Assembly: GCF_021183625.1 (NCBI RefSeq)
Contig: NZ_CP089214.1
Coordinates: 1,860,001-1,924,000, forward strand
DNA: 64,000 bases
Direction: 5' to 3'
Source: Nocardia asteroides
Lineage (GTDB): Bacteria; Actinomycetota; Actinomycetes; Mycobacteriales; Mycobacteriaceae
Shown here: positions 43,343 through 52,173 of the stretch, in pieces
Numbering within the stretch: position 1 is the stretch's first letter
Layout of the letters: each line of letters begins with the position of its first letter
Notes under the pieces: generated by a model
Databases searched by the model: none
The model's input: only the letters and a program-made list of their open reading frames with translations
What the model was told of the DNA's origin: nothing
Made by a program: the position numbers and the translations under genes

Positions 43343-44585
43343 GGGGATCCTCCGGGTCGAGGCCGAGCAGCCCGAATGCGGCGCGGCGGGTGGCGAGCAC
43401 CGCGGTGTCGACAGCGCGGCGGGCCCGGTCGACCTGGGCGTCGCCGGTCTCGACGGCGCCTCCCGGCCCGTCCCACGGCTGGTATCGAGTGTCGCCGCCC
43501 TCCCCCATGACCGTGGGCGGCTCCACCCGGGGCGCGACTACCCTCGCCCGCTCCCGCCACGCCTCCGGCAGCGGCGTCTCCGGTGGCAGCGGCCGGTCCA
43601 GCGCGGTGGCCAGCAGCTGGGTCCAGGCCCGTGGCACCACCCGGACCAGCCCGTATCCGCCGCCGCCGACCGCGAGCCAGCGGCCGTCGGCGTACCGGTC
43701 GGCGAGCTCGCGCATGGCCAGGAAGGCCGCCGTCTGACCGTCCACGGTCAGCTCCAGGTCGGCGAGCGGGTCCTCGCGGTGGGTGTCCACACCGCACTGG
43801 CTGATCAGGATCTGCGGCCGGAAGGCGGCCAGCGCGCCGGGCACCACCGCGTGAAACCCGCGTAGCCAGGCGGCGTCCCTGGTGCCGGGCAGCAGCGCCA
43901 GGTTCAGCGCGGTGCCCTCGGCGGGGCCCGCGCCGACCTCGTCCGGCCAGCCGGTGCTCGGCCACAGCGTGGCGGGGTGCTGATGGATGGAGACGGTCAG
44001 GACGCGCGGATCGCCGTAGAAGGCGCGCTGCACCCCGTCCCCGTGGTGCACGTCGACGTCGACGTAGGCGATGCGGTCGAAGCCGTGGTCGAGCAGCCAG
44101 GAGATGGCGACCGCGGCGTCGTTGTAGATGCAGAAGCCCGCGGCCGAGTTCGCCATCGCGTGGTGCATTCCGCCGCCGATGCTCACCGCCCTCCTGGTTC
44201 GGCCCTCGGCTATCTCCCGCGCCGCCGCGAGCGTGCCGCCGACGATCACCGACGCGGCGTCGTGCATTCCGGGGAATACCGGATTGTCGTCCGAGCCGAG
44301 CCCGAAGAGCGGCGCCGACGGGCGATTCCCCGGCGAACCGGAATCCGGGACGGCGTGTCGCACCGCGTCGATGTACTCCGGGGTGTGCACGCGCAGCAGA
44401 TCCGGCATTCCGGCAGGCTCCGGACGCACCGTCTCGACCCCGGCGAGCAGCCCGAGTTCCCCGGCCAGCGCCATGGTGAGGTCGAGCCGCGCCGGTTTCA
44501 TCGGGTGCTCCGGAGTCCAGGTGTACTCCAGGAATCGATCACTCCAGATGACCGTCGCGGAGGGTTCCGCCGAATCAGTGGCCAT
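43335..44585 (-). CDS. acuC: AcuC-type class I histone-deacetylase-like lysine deacetylase
   Basis: Zinc-dependent protein deacetylase, 416 residues. The catalytic pair is GGGMHHAM (His 141-142). Metal ligands are Asp178 and His180 in VDVDVHHGDG, and the Asp in SQCGVDTHREDPLAD. The GGGGYGLVRVVPRAW loop follows with the transition-state Gly/Tyr. In Bacillus, AcuC deacetylates acetyl-CoA synthetase. Here its 3' end overlaps pat by 8 nt, putting acetylase and deacetylase in one transcript. ATG 44585; divergent from ideR with 126 nt between. Confidence 0.93.
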   Translation of the reverse strand: MATDSAEPSATVIWSDRFLEYTWTPEHPMKPARLDLTMALAGELGLLAGVETVRPEPAGMPDLLRVHTPEYIDAVRHAVPDSGSPGNRPSAPLFGLGSDDNPVFPGMHDAASVIVGGTLAAAREIAEGRTRRAVSIGGGMHHAMANSAAGFCIYNDAAVAISWLLDHGFDRIAYVDVDVHHGDGVQRAFYGDPRVLTVSIHQHPATLWPSTGWPDEVGAGPAEGTALNLALLPGTRDAAWLRGFHAVVPGALAAFRPQILISQCGVDTHREDPLADLELTVDGQTAAFLAMRELADRYADGRWLAVGGGGYGLVRVVPRAWTQLLATALDRPLPPETPLPEAWRERARVVAPRVEPPTVMGEGGDTRYQPWDGPGGAVETGDAQVDRARRAVDTAVLATRRAAFGLLGLDPEDPRD

Positions 44586-44711
44586 GCTCGCAACGCTAGC
44601 GGGAAGCACGGAACACCGCGAAGCGTTGACATGCAGTAGAAATACACGGGAGTGCGTTTCCAGTGGCGTGGCCGTTCCCGGGTAGAATTCGCGTTGACGA
44701 AGGGGTGACTG

Positions 44712-45398
44712 GTGAAGGATCTGGTCGATACGACGGAGATGTATCTCCGTACGATTTACGACCTGGAGGAAGAGGGCGTGGTACCCCTGCGCGCCCGTAT
44801 CGCGGAGCGCCTGGAACAGAGCGGCCCCACCGTCAGCCAGACGGTCGCCCGGATGGAGCGCGACGGCCTGCTGCTGGTGGCGGGCGACCGGCACCTCGAG
44901 CTCACCGACAAGGGCCGTGGCATGGCGGTCGCGGTGATGCGCAAGCACCGCCTCGCCGAGCGTCTGCTGGTCGACATCATCGGGCTGGACTGGCAGAACG
45001 TGCACGCCGAGGCGTGTCGCTGGGAACACGTCATGAGCGAGGACGTGGAGCGCAGGCTGGTCGAGGTGCTCAACAACCCGACCACCTCCCCCTACGGCAA
45101 CCCCATCCCCGGCCTGGACGAGCTCGGCGTGATCCCGGCGTACCCCGGCGAGGAGCAGCTGATCCGGCTCTCCGATCTGGTGCCGGGCCAGGTGCACGCG
45201 GTCGTGGTGCGCCGGCTCGCCGAGCACATCCAGACCGACCCGGATGTCATCGGCAGCCTGCGCGAGGCCGGTGTGGTGCCGGATGCGAGGGTCTCCGTGG
45301 AGAACCGCCCCGGCTCGGTGCTGATCACGGTGCCCGGCCACCAGGGCTTCGAACTGTCCGACGAGATGGCGCACGCCATCCAGGTGAAACTGGTCTGA
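44712..45398 (+). CDS. ideR: Iron-dependent repressor IdeR (DtxR family)
   Basis: Fe2+-activated global iron regulator, 228 residues. All metal ligands align with DtxR/IdeR numbering: Met10, Cys102, Glu105, His106 (site 2), and His79, Glu83, His98 (site 1). The HTH is about 27-50 ([25 protein letters not shown]). The dimerisation domain is 65-140 and the SH3-like domain about 150-228. The GTG 44712 start has AAGGGG upstream. It is 3 nt from galE, the dtxR-galE arrangement known in corynebacteria. Confidence 0.97.
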   Translation: MKDLVDTTEMYLRTIYDLEEEGVVPLRARIAERLEQSGPTVSQTVARMERDGLLLVAGDRHLELTDKGRGMAVAVMRKHRLAERLLVDIIGLDWQNVHAEACRWEHVMSEDVERRLVEVLNNPTTSPYGNPIPGLDELGVIPAYPGEEQLIRLSDLVPGQVHAVVVRRLAEHIQTDPDVIGSLREAGVVPDARVSVENRPGSVLITVPGHQGFELSDEMAHAIQVKLV

Positions 45399-45401
45399 TA
45401 C

Positions 45402-46397
45402 GTGAAACTTCTGGTCACGGGTGGTGCGGGCTACGTCGGCGGCGTCTGCGCGCAGGTTCTGCTCGAACGCGGCCACGAGGTGGTCGTGGTGGACGATCTG
45501 TCCACCGGCAACGCCGAGGGCGTGCCTGCGGGCGCCCGCTTCGTCGAGGGCGACATCGCCACCGCGGGCGTGGAGCTGATCGGCTCGGAGAGCTTCGACG
45601 GCGTGCTGCACTTCGCGGCGCAGTCGCTGGTCGGCGAGTCGGTGCAGCAGCCGGAGAAGTACTGGCACGGCAATGTGGTGAAGACGCTGACGCTGCTCGA
45701 GGCGCTGCGCCGCAGCGGAATCGGGCGCCTGGTCTTCTCCTCGACGGCGGCGGTGTACGGCGAGCCGGAGCAGGTGCCGATCACCGAGGAGGCGCCGACC
45801 AGGCCGACCAATCCGTACGGCGCCTCGAAGCTCGCCATCGACCACGCGATCACCTCCTACGCGGTGGCGCACGGCCTGGCGGCGACCAGCCTGCGGTACT
45901 TCAACGTGGCGGGCGCCTACGGCGGCCTCGGCGAGAACCGCATGGTGGAAACCCATCTCATCCCTCTCGTACTCCAGGTCGCGGCCGGGCACCGGGAGTC
46001 GATCGCGGTGTACGGCACCGACTGGCCGACCCCGGACGGCACCGCCGTCCGCGACTACATCCACATCCGTGATCTCGCCGACGCGCACCTGCTCGCGCTC
46101 ACCGGCTCGGAGCCGGGTACGCACCGGATCTACAACCTGGGCAGCGGCACCGGCTTCTCGGTGCGCGAGGTGATCGCGGCCGTTCAGCGTGTTACCGGGG
46201 TGGAGATCGCCGCGGTGGACGCGCCCCGGCGGGCGGGCGATCCGGCCACCCTGGTGGCCGCCAGCGAGCGCGCCATCCGGGAGCTCGGCTGGCGCCCCGA
46301 GCACAACGACCTCGACGAGATCGTCGCCGACGCCTGGGAATTCCTGCGCGGCCTCGGCGCGCGGGCGCACTCCGCTCCCGCCTCCGCCAGCTCCTGA
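45402..46397 (+). CDS. galE: UDP-glucose 4-epimerase
   Basis: NAD-dependent epimerase that interconverts UDP-glucose and UDP-galactose, feeding arabinogalactan and other envelope sugars. The 331-residue product has TGGAGYVGG at the N-terminus, [12 protein letters not shown], the catalytic SSTAAVYG and YGASK (Tyr and Lys), and [10 protein letters not shown]. The C-terminal specificity region includes [20 protein letters not shown] 45402 lies 3 nt after the ideR stop, so the two are cotranscribed. From memory this coupling is conserved in corynebacteria; the functional link to iron is not known. Confidence 0.95.
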   Translation: MKLLVTGGAGYVGGVCAQVLLERGHEVVVVDDLSTGNAEGVPAGARFVEGDIATAGVELIGSESFDGVLHFAAQSLVGESVQQPEKYWHGNVVKTLTLLEALRRSGIGRLVFSSTAAVYGEPEQVPITEEAPTRPTNPYGASKLAIDHAITSYAVAHGLAATSLRYFNVAGAYGGLGENRMVETHLIPLVLQVAAGHRESIAVYGTDWPTPDGTAVRDYIHIRDLADAHLLALTGSEPGTHRIYNLGSGTGFSVREVIAAVQRVTGVEIAAVDAPRRAGDPATLVAASERAIRELGWRPEHNDLDEIVADAWEFLRGLGARAHSAPASASS

Positions 46398-46413
46398 CGC
46401 TCTCCGCCACCGG

Positions 46414-47586
46414 TCATCGGCGCGGCCCCAGGTCGAGCCCGAGATCGGTGGCGGACTCGTATCCGCACAGCACCAGCCTGCGCAGCTGCGCCGGGCGCAT
46501 CCCCGAGCGCAGCGAGTTCTCCAGCAGCACCGCCATCGGGTGGCCGGGCAGCGCGTCCAGCGCGACATCGAAGGCGATGCCCGCGAAGGGGCCGTCACCG
46601 CGCAGGTAGGCGCTGTAACCGAGCAGGGCGGCGGCCTCGGCCCGGTCGGCGCCGGTGAGGGCGCGGGTGAGCAGCAGCCAGAGCCGCTCGGCGGCGGTGG
46701 CGTGCGGGCCGGCGGCGAGCGCGAACATGATGTCGCGCACCGCGCGGTCGCGCAGCGCGACCGCGATCCGGGCCAGCTCGCGCGGTTGCGGCTCCGCGCC
46801 CGATTCGAGCCCGGAGATCTGCCGGAGCACGAATTCGGCGGTCTGCCTGCTGTATTCGAGGGGCACGTTACGGCGCACGGCGTCGGCGTAGTCGGCCCTG
46901 GTGGCCGCCGCGACGGCGGGGAGTTCGCGCTCGACCGCGGCCGTCGGCTCCGGGTCGGTGGCGACCAGGTCGGTGAGTTCGGTGCGGGAGCCGCGCAGTG
47001 GCTGCCCGGACAGCACGTGACCGAAGGCCACCGGCGAATCCGCCGGGTCCGCGAGCGTGCCCGAAGCCGCCGGATCGAGCAGGTCCTGCCAGTGCGCTCC
47101 AGCTGTGAAGCCGGAGAGCGCGTAGGCGGCGCCGAGCGCGAGCCCGGCCGCGCCGAGGTGCTCGGCCAGCCCGGTCACCAGCGCGCTCCCCCGCCCGCGT
47201 TCCCCGCGCTCGTCGACGACGACGGCGATGATCTGCTCGACGCGGCCGGGACCCTGGATATCGGCGACGCACTCCGCCACGGCGTCGGCGGGCAGCGCGA
47301 CGCCGCGCTCGGACTCCAGGTCGAAGCGGACCACCGCGTCCACCCGTGCCGTGCCGGGCGGCGCCTGCTGCCGGTCACCGGGTGCCCGCAGCACCACGAT
47401 CACCAGCGAACGCTCCGGGGTGAACCCGACCATGGCGGGCACCGAGGCCAGGAGCGCGCCGGGCTCACTCAAAAGGACGGTGGGCGCGTCGTACGGGGGT
47501 TCGTCACCCTCGCCGCAGAGCAGCGGGGGCAGCGGGGGCAGCGGTCCGTGCGGCGGACCGGGAAGGGAGTGCGCTGGAGTGGACAT
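46414..47586 (-). CDS. DUF4192 family protein
   Basis: A 390-residue conserved actinobacterial protein with no assigned function. The Pro-rich N-terminus (about 1-25) precedes APTVLLSEPGALLASVPAMVGFTPERSLVIVVLR, the family signature. Middle and end contain IIAVVVDERGERG, LSGFTAGAHWQDLLD and a helical C-terminal half with TAAERLWLLLTRALTGADRAEAAALLGYSAYLRGDGPFAGIAFDVALDALPGH. No catalytic motif or membrane segment is evident. ATG 47586; convergent with galE. Position corresponds to Rv2712c from memory. Confidence 0.85.
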   Translation of the reverse strand: MSTPAHSLPGPPHGPLPPLPPLLCGEGDEPPYDAPTVLLSEPGALLASVPAMVGFTPERSLVIVVLRAPGDRQQAPPGTARVDAVVRFDLESERGVALPADAVAECVADIQGPGRVEQIIAVVVDERGERGRGSALVTGLAEHLGAAGLALGAAYALSGFTAGAHWQDLLDPAASGTLADPADSPVAFGHVLSGQPLRGSRTELTDLVATDPEPTAAVERELPAVAAATRADYADAVRRNVPLEYSRQTAEFVLRQISGLESGAEPQPRELARIAVALRDRAVRDIMFALAAGPHATAAERLWLLLTRALTGADRAEAAALLGYSAYLRGDGPFAGIAFDVALDALPGHPMAVLLENSLRSGMRPAQLRRLVLCGYESATDLGLDLGPRR

Positions 47587-47676
47587 GGGGCCACTGTGGC
47601 CCAGCACCCGCGTCCGGAGCCCGGCCCCGACCTGGGCGGAAGGAAACCTGGGGACAACCGCGCCCCTGTGCACAAC

Positions 47677-48393
47677 TCAGCGCTCGCGCACCCGCTCGAC
47701 CGCGGTCTCGAACAGCTCCTGCACCGGCCCCGGCTCCGGCTCGGAGCCGCCGAACACCATCCCGGTGACGGTGATGCGCACATCCCCCACCTGCCCGATC
47801 ACCGTGCGCATGGTCTGGGTGAGCGCGGCCCCGCCACGATCCGGCAGCACCGTGCGGAGCAGCGCGAGCGCGTCGTCCGGGGCGGGCGCGGCGGCGGGCG
47901 GATCGTCGAGCAGGTCGGTGACGACGGTGGCGCCCGCGCCTGCCCGCTGCACCCGGATGCTCCCGCAGTCCTCCAGCCGGGTGCGCAGCCGGGCCAGCGG
48001 CTGATCGGTGCGGCTCAGCTCCACGGTGAGGCTGGCCCGCGACTCCTCGTCGGTGCCGACGGCGACGGCGGTGCTCCCCGGGTCGGCGCGGGCGGCGGGC
48101 GGGGTGCAGCGCGCCGGCTCGACGGTCGCGCCCGGCCCCACCCCGTCCAGGTCGCCCGCCGCCTGCACCGCGGCCTCGGCGGGCAGCCGCACCGCCGGGT
48201 ACCCGTCCGGGAAGGACTCCGGCGCGGGCACCAGCTCGGTCAGCTCCGCGGTGACCGGCGCGCCGATCGTGGTCTGCTCGGCCGACCCCGGCGCGCCGGG
48301 CAGCACCGAGCCGCAGCCTGCCAGCAGCACCGCGCCCGCCGACAGCCAGCAGGCGGGCAGGAGGCGGTACCGGGGCAGCGAGACGGGGGTCAC
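47677..48393 (-). CDS. Putative secreted lipoprotein
   Basis: A 238-residue predicted lipoprotein. The signal region (VTPVSLPRYRLLPACWLSAGAVLLAGC) ends in lipobox LLAGC with lipidated Cys at about residue 27. The mature part has Pro/Ala-rich stretches, a few conserved-looking segments (ESFPDGYPAVRLPAEAA, TVEPARCTPP, LEDCGSIRV) and a Cys pair that may form a disulphide. It resembles mycobacterial sensor-domain lipoproteins loosely, but I do not name the family. GTG 48393 is chosen. Divergent from PAC2 across 282 nt in which I recognise no other element. Confidence 0.75.
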   Translation of the reverse strand: MTPVSLPRYRLLPACWLSAGAVLLAGCGSVLPGAPGSAEQTTIGAPVTAELTELVPAPESFPDGYPAVRLPAEAAVQAAGDLDGVGPGATVEPARCTPPAARADPGSTAVAVGTDEESRASLTVELSRTDQPLARLRTRLEDCGSIRVQRAGAGATVVTDLLDDPPAAAPAPDDALALLRTVLPDRGGAALTQTMRTVIGQVGDVRITVTGMVFGGSEPEPGPVQELFETAVERVRER

Positions 48394-48675
48394 ACCCCCA
48401 CTCTGCAACACCCGCGCGGCGCACCGCGTCCTGCCACGCCGCGAATCGCAGGTGCGGAACGGGGATCCCCGGGTACTCCGGCAACAGATCAGGGAATGTC
48501 CCGGCACCGTCGGGGCGTTGACCGGAGCAGGTGCGCGACGACCGGGAACGGCCCGGTACGCGCCACGAGTTCCATGAGCGACAATGGAACAGGGTTCGCA
48601 ACACGGCAGGCGGGCGTGTGAACCGGAGAGTTCCCCCGCCCCTCGTGTGGCGGATCGCTCAGGAAGGAGTACGCG

Positions 48676-49623
48676 ATGGACAACGAGTCGCGGATGTACG
48701 AACTGGAGTTCCCCGCTCCACAGCTGTCGGCGGCCGACGGCTCGGGGCCGGTCCTGGTGCACGGGCTGGAGGGCTTCACCGACGCGGGTCACGCCGTGCG
48801 GCTGGCCACCACGCACCTGCGGGAGAGCCTGGAGAGCGAGCTGGTGGCCTCCTTCGACGTCGACGAGCTGCTGGACTACCGCTCGCGCCGCCCGCTGATG
48901 ACCTTCAAGACCGACCACTTCGCCGACTACGCCGAGCCGGAGCTGAACCTGTGGGCGCTGCGCGACACCGCGGGCACCCCGTTCCTGCTGCTCGCCGGGA
49001 TGGAGCCGGACCTGCGGTGGGAGAAGTTCACCACCGCGGTGCGGCTGCTCGCCGAGCAGCTCGGCGTGCGCCGCACGGTGGGGCTGAGCGCGATCCCGAT
49101 GGCGATCCCGCATACCCGCCCGCTCGGCGTCACCGCGCACTCCTCGGACCGCGCGCTGATCGGCGACCACCAGCGCTGGCCCGGTGAGCTGCAGGTTCCC
49201 GGCAGCGCCTCGTCGCTGCTCGAGTACCGGATGGGCCAGCACGGCTACGAGTCGGTCGGGTTCAGCGTGCACGTGCCGCACTACCTGTCGCAGACCGCCT
49301 ACCCGGAGGCCGCGCAGACGCTGCTGGAGAACGTCGCCGACAACGCCGGGCTGACCTTCCCGCTGGCCGCGCTCGGCGAGGCCGGGGCGCGGGTCCGCGA
49401 GCAGGTGAACGAGCACATCGCGGGCAACCCCGAGGTGGAGACGGTGGTGCAGGCGCTGGAGCGGCAGTACGACAGCTTCGTCACCGCGCAGGAGCGGCAG
49501 TCCAGCCTGCTGGTCGGCGAGGGCGAGCTGCTGCCCAGCGGCGACGAGCTCGGCGCCGAGTTCGAACGCTTCCTCGCCGAGCAGACCGGCACCGACGACA
49601 AGGACGATCCGGGCGCCGGCTGA
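48676..49623 (+). CDS. PAC2 family protein
   Basis: A 315-residue PAC2 (proteasome assembly chaperone 2-like) family protein, common in actinobacteria. The core motifs are VLVHGLEGFTDAGHAVRLATTHLRE near the N-terminus, DELLDYRSRRPLMTFKTDHFADYAEPELNLWALRD, PFLLLAGMEPDLRWEKFTTAVRLLAEQLGVRRTVGLSAIPMAIPHTRP, and FSVHVPHYLSQTAYPEAAQTLLENV. It has an acidic C-terminal tail. ATG 48676 has AGGAAGGAG upstream. It is 51 nt before the helicase start and may be in its operon. From memory Rv2714. Precise role unknown. Confidence 0.9.
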   Translation: MDNESRMYELEFPAPQLSAADGSGPVLVHGLEGFTDAGHAVRLATTHLRESLESELVASFDVDELLDYRSRRPLMTFKTDHFADYAEPELNLWALRDTAGTPFLLLAGMEPDLRWEKFTTAVRLLAEQLGVRRTVGLSAIPMAIPHTRPLGVTAHSSDRALIGDHQRWPGELQVPGSASSLLEYRMGQHGYESVGFSVHVPHYLSQTAYPEAAQTLLENVADNAGLTFPLAALGEAGARVREQVNEHIAGNPEVETVVQALERQYDSFVTAQERQSSLLVGEGELLPSGDELGAEFERFLAEQTGTDDKDDPGAG

Positions 49624-49674
49624 GCCGCCGACCGAGCCGCCGCACCGGAAACCCCGGTGCGTAGGGTGGTCGGA

Positions 49675-52173
49675 GTGGATCTGACCGAGCTGCTCGACAT
49701 TCCGGGCACCGACGCCGACGCGCTCTACGAGTCGTTCGGCGCCTGGGCCGCCGAGCGCGGGACGGCGCTCTACCCGGCGCAGGACGAGGCGCTGCTGGAG
49801 CTGGCCTCCGGCTCGAACGTGATCCTGGCCACCCCCACCGGGTCGGGCAAATCGCTGGTCGCGGTCGGCGCGCACCTGTTCGCGCTCACCCGCGGGGTGC
49901 GCAGCTACTACACCGCACCGATCAAGGCGCTGGTGAGCGAGAAGTTCTTCGCGCTCTGCGAGCTGTTCGGCGCGGAGCGGGTGGGCATGGTCACCGGCGA
50001 CGCCGCGGTGAACGCCGACGCCCCGATCATCTGCGCCACCGCCGAGATCCTGGCCAACCTGGCGCTGCGCGAGGGTTCGGCGGCCGAGGTCGGCCAGATC
50101 GTGATGGACGAGTTCCACTTCTACGCCGACCCCGATCGCGGCTGGGCCTGGCAGGTGCCGTTGCTGGAGCTGCCTGGCGCGCAGTTCCTGCTGATGTCGG
50201 CCACGCTCGGCGAGGTCGACTTCTTCGCCGACGACCTGCGCCGCCGCACGGGGAAGGCCACCGCCGTGGTCAGCGGCACGGAGCGCCCGGTGCCGCTGAC
50301 CTTCTCCTACGCCCGCACGCCGATCACCGAGACGCTGGAGGAGCTGGTCACCACGCACCAGGCCCCGGTCTACGTGGTGCACTTCACCCAGGCCGCCGCC
50401 CTGGAGCGGGCACAGGCGCTGACCAGCGTCAACTTCGCCACCCGCGCGGAGAAGGACGCGATCGCCGCCGCCATCGGCCATTTCCGCTTCGCGGCAGGCT
50501 TCGGCCGCACGCTGTCCCGGCTGATCCGGCACGGCATCGGCGTGCACCACGCGGGCATGCTGCCCAAGTACCGCAGGCTCGTGGAGCGGCTGGCCCAGGA
50601 CGGGCTGCTCAAGGTGGTCTGCGGCACCGACACGCTCGGCGTCGGGATCAACGTCCCGATCCGGACCGTGCTGCTCACCGGGCTCACCAAGTACGACGGC
50701 ACCCGGACCCGCAGGCTCAAGGCCAGGGAGTTCCACCAGATCTCCGGCCGGGCCGGGCGCGCGGGCTTCGACACCATGGGCACCGTCGTGGTGCAGGCCC
50801 CCGACCACGAGGTGGAGAACACCCGGCTGCTGGCCAAGGCGGGCGACGACCCCAAGAAGCAGCGCAAGGTGCAGCGGCGCAAGCCGCCGGAGGGCTTCGT
50901 CTCCTGGAGCGAGGAGACCTTCCTGCGCCTGGTCGACGCGCAGCCCGAGCCCATGGTCTCCCGCTTCCGGGTGACGAACTCGCTGCTGCTCAACGTGATC
51001 GCGCGGCCGGGCAACTGCTTCACCGCCATGCGGCACCTGCTGGAGGAGAACCACGAGCCGCGCCCGGCGCAGCGCAGGCACATCCTGCGCGCGATCCGGC
51101 TCTACCGCGCGCTGCGCGACGCCGGGGTGGTGCAGCAGCTGGACGAGCCGGACCGGTACGGCCGGATGGCGCGGCTCACCGTCGACCTGCAGCGCGATTT
51201 CGCGCTCGACCAGCCGCTCTCGCCCTTCGCGCTGGCCGCGCTCGAGCTGCTGGACCGCGCGGCGCCGAGCTACACCCTCGACGTGGTCTCGCTGATCGAG
51301 TCCACCCTGGAGGATCCCAGGCAGCTGCTGATGGCGCAGCAGCACAGGGCCAGGGGCGCGGCGGTGGCCGAGATGAAGGCCGACGGCATCGAGTACGAGG
51401 AGCGGATGGAGCTGCTCGAGGAGGTCACCTGGCCCAAGCCGCTGGCCGAGCTGATCGAGCCCGCCTTCGAGACCTACCGCGCCGGGCACCCGTGGGTCTC
51501 CGAGTTCGCGCCCGCGCCGAAGTCCGTCGTCCGGGACATGATCGAGCGCGCCATGACCTTCGCCGAGCTGATCGCGTACTACGAGCTGGCCCGCTCCGAG
51601 GGGGTCGTGCTGCGCTACCTCGCCGACGCCTACCGCGCGCTGCGCCGCACGGTGCCGGAGGCGGCGCGCACCGAGGAGCTCGACGACCTCACCGAGTGGC
51701 TCGGCGAGCTGGTGCGGCAGGTGGATTCGAGCCTGCTGGACGAGTGGGAGCAGCTCACCGCGCCGGGCGCCGAGGCCGACCAGCAGCAGCTCGCCTACGG
51801 CGCGGAGTCGGTGCGGCCGATCACGGCCAACGAGCGCGCCTTCCGGGTGCTGATCCGCAACGCGCTGTTCCGGCGGGTGGAGCTGGCCGCGCTGCGGCGC
51901 TGGGCCGCGCTCGCCGAACTCGACGCCGAGCCGGACTGGGAGACCGAGCTGGCGCCGTACTTCGCCGAGTACGGCGAGATCGGCACCGGGCCGGATGCCC
52001 GCGGCCCGCAGCTCTTCCGGGTCGAGCAGCGCCCCGAGTTCTGGCACGTCAGGCAGACCCTGGCCGACCCGGCCGGGGACCACGGCTGGGCGATCGAGGC
52101 CGTCGTCGACCTCGCCGAGTCCGATGCCGCGGGCGAGGTGGTCTTCGACGAGGTCACGGTGACGGCCGGGTGA
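49675..52173 (+). CDS. Ski2-like DEAD/DEAH-box helicase (DUF3516 type)
   Basis: An 832-residue superfamily 2 helicase. Q-like region and Walker A ATPTGSGKS near residue 60, TAPIKALVSEKF (Ia), VMDEFHFYADP (motif II DEFH) near 145, MSATLGE (III). The second lobe has GIGVHHAGMLPKYRRLVERLAQDGLLKVVCGTDTLGVGINVP and QISGRAGRAGFD (VI), the Ski2 signature. The long C-terminal domain (about 420-832) is the DUF3516-type region. GTG 49675 is preferred; GTG 49657 is an alternative. The stop overlaps the ODC start by 4 nt (GTGA), an unexpected coupling of an RNA helicase with polyamine synthesis. Confidence 0.88.
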   Translation: MDLTELLDIPGTDADALYESFGAWAAERGTALYPAQDEALLELASGSNVILATPTGSGKSLVAVGAHLFALTRGVRSYYTAPIKALVSEKFFALCELFGAERVGMVTGDAAVNADAPIICATAEILANLALREGSAAEVGQIVMDEFHFYADPDRGWAWQVPLLELPGAQFLLMSATLGEVDFFADDLRRRTGKATAVVSGTERPVPLTFSYARTPITETLEELVTTHQAPVYVVHFTQAAALERAQALTSVNFATRAEKDAIAAAIGHFRFAAGFGRTLSRLIRHGIGVHHAGMLPKYRRLVERLAQDGLLKVVCGTDTLGVGINVPIRTVLLTGLTKYDGTRTRRLKAREFHQISGRAGRAGFDTMGTVVVQAPDHEVENTRLLAKAGDDPKKQRKVQRRKPPEGFVSWSEETFLRLVDAQPEPMVSRFRVTNSLLLNVIARPGNCFTAMRHLLEENHEPRPAQRRHILRAIRLYRALRDAGVVQQLDEPDRYGRMARLTVDLQRDFALDQPLSPFALAALELLDRAAPSYTLDVVSLIESTLEDPRQLLMAQQHRARGAAVAEMKADGIEYEERMELLEEVTWPKPLAELIEPAFETYRAGHPWVSEFAPAPKSVVRDMIERAMTFAELIAYYELARSEGVVLRYLADAYRALRRTVPEAARTEELDDLTEWLGELVRQVDSSLLDEWEQLTAPGAEADQQQLAYGAESVRPITANERAFRVLIRNALFRRVELAALRRWAALAELDAEPDWETELAPYFAEYGEIGTGPDARGPQLFRVEQRPEFWHVRQTLADPAGDHGWAIEAVVDLAESDAAGEVVFDEVTVTAG

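Noticed and set aside
44586..46598. Minus-strand extension of acuC across ideR and galE
   Set aside because: ideR and galE are certain on the plus strand; acuC begins at ATG 44585, where conserved sequence starts.
48394..52083. Very long minus-strand frame opposite the PAC2 and helicase genes
   Set aside because: Antisense shadow of two well-supported genes; only its downstream end (47677-48393) encodes a believable lipoprotein.
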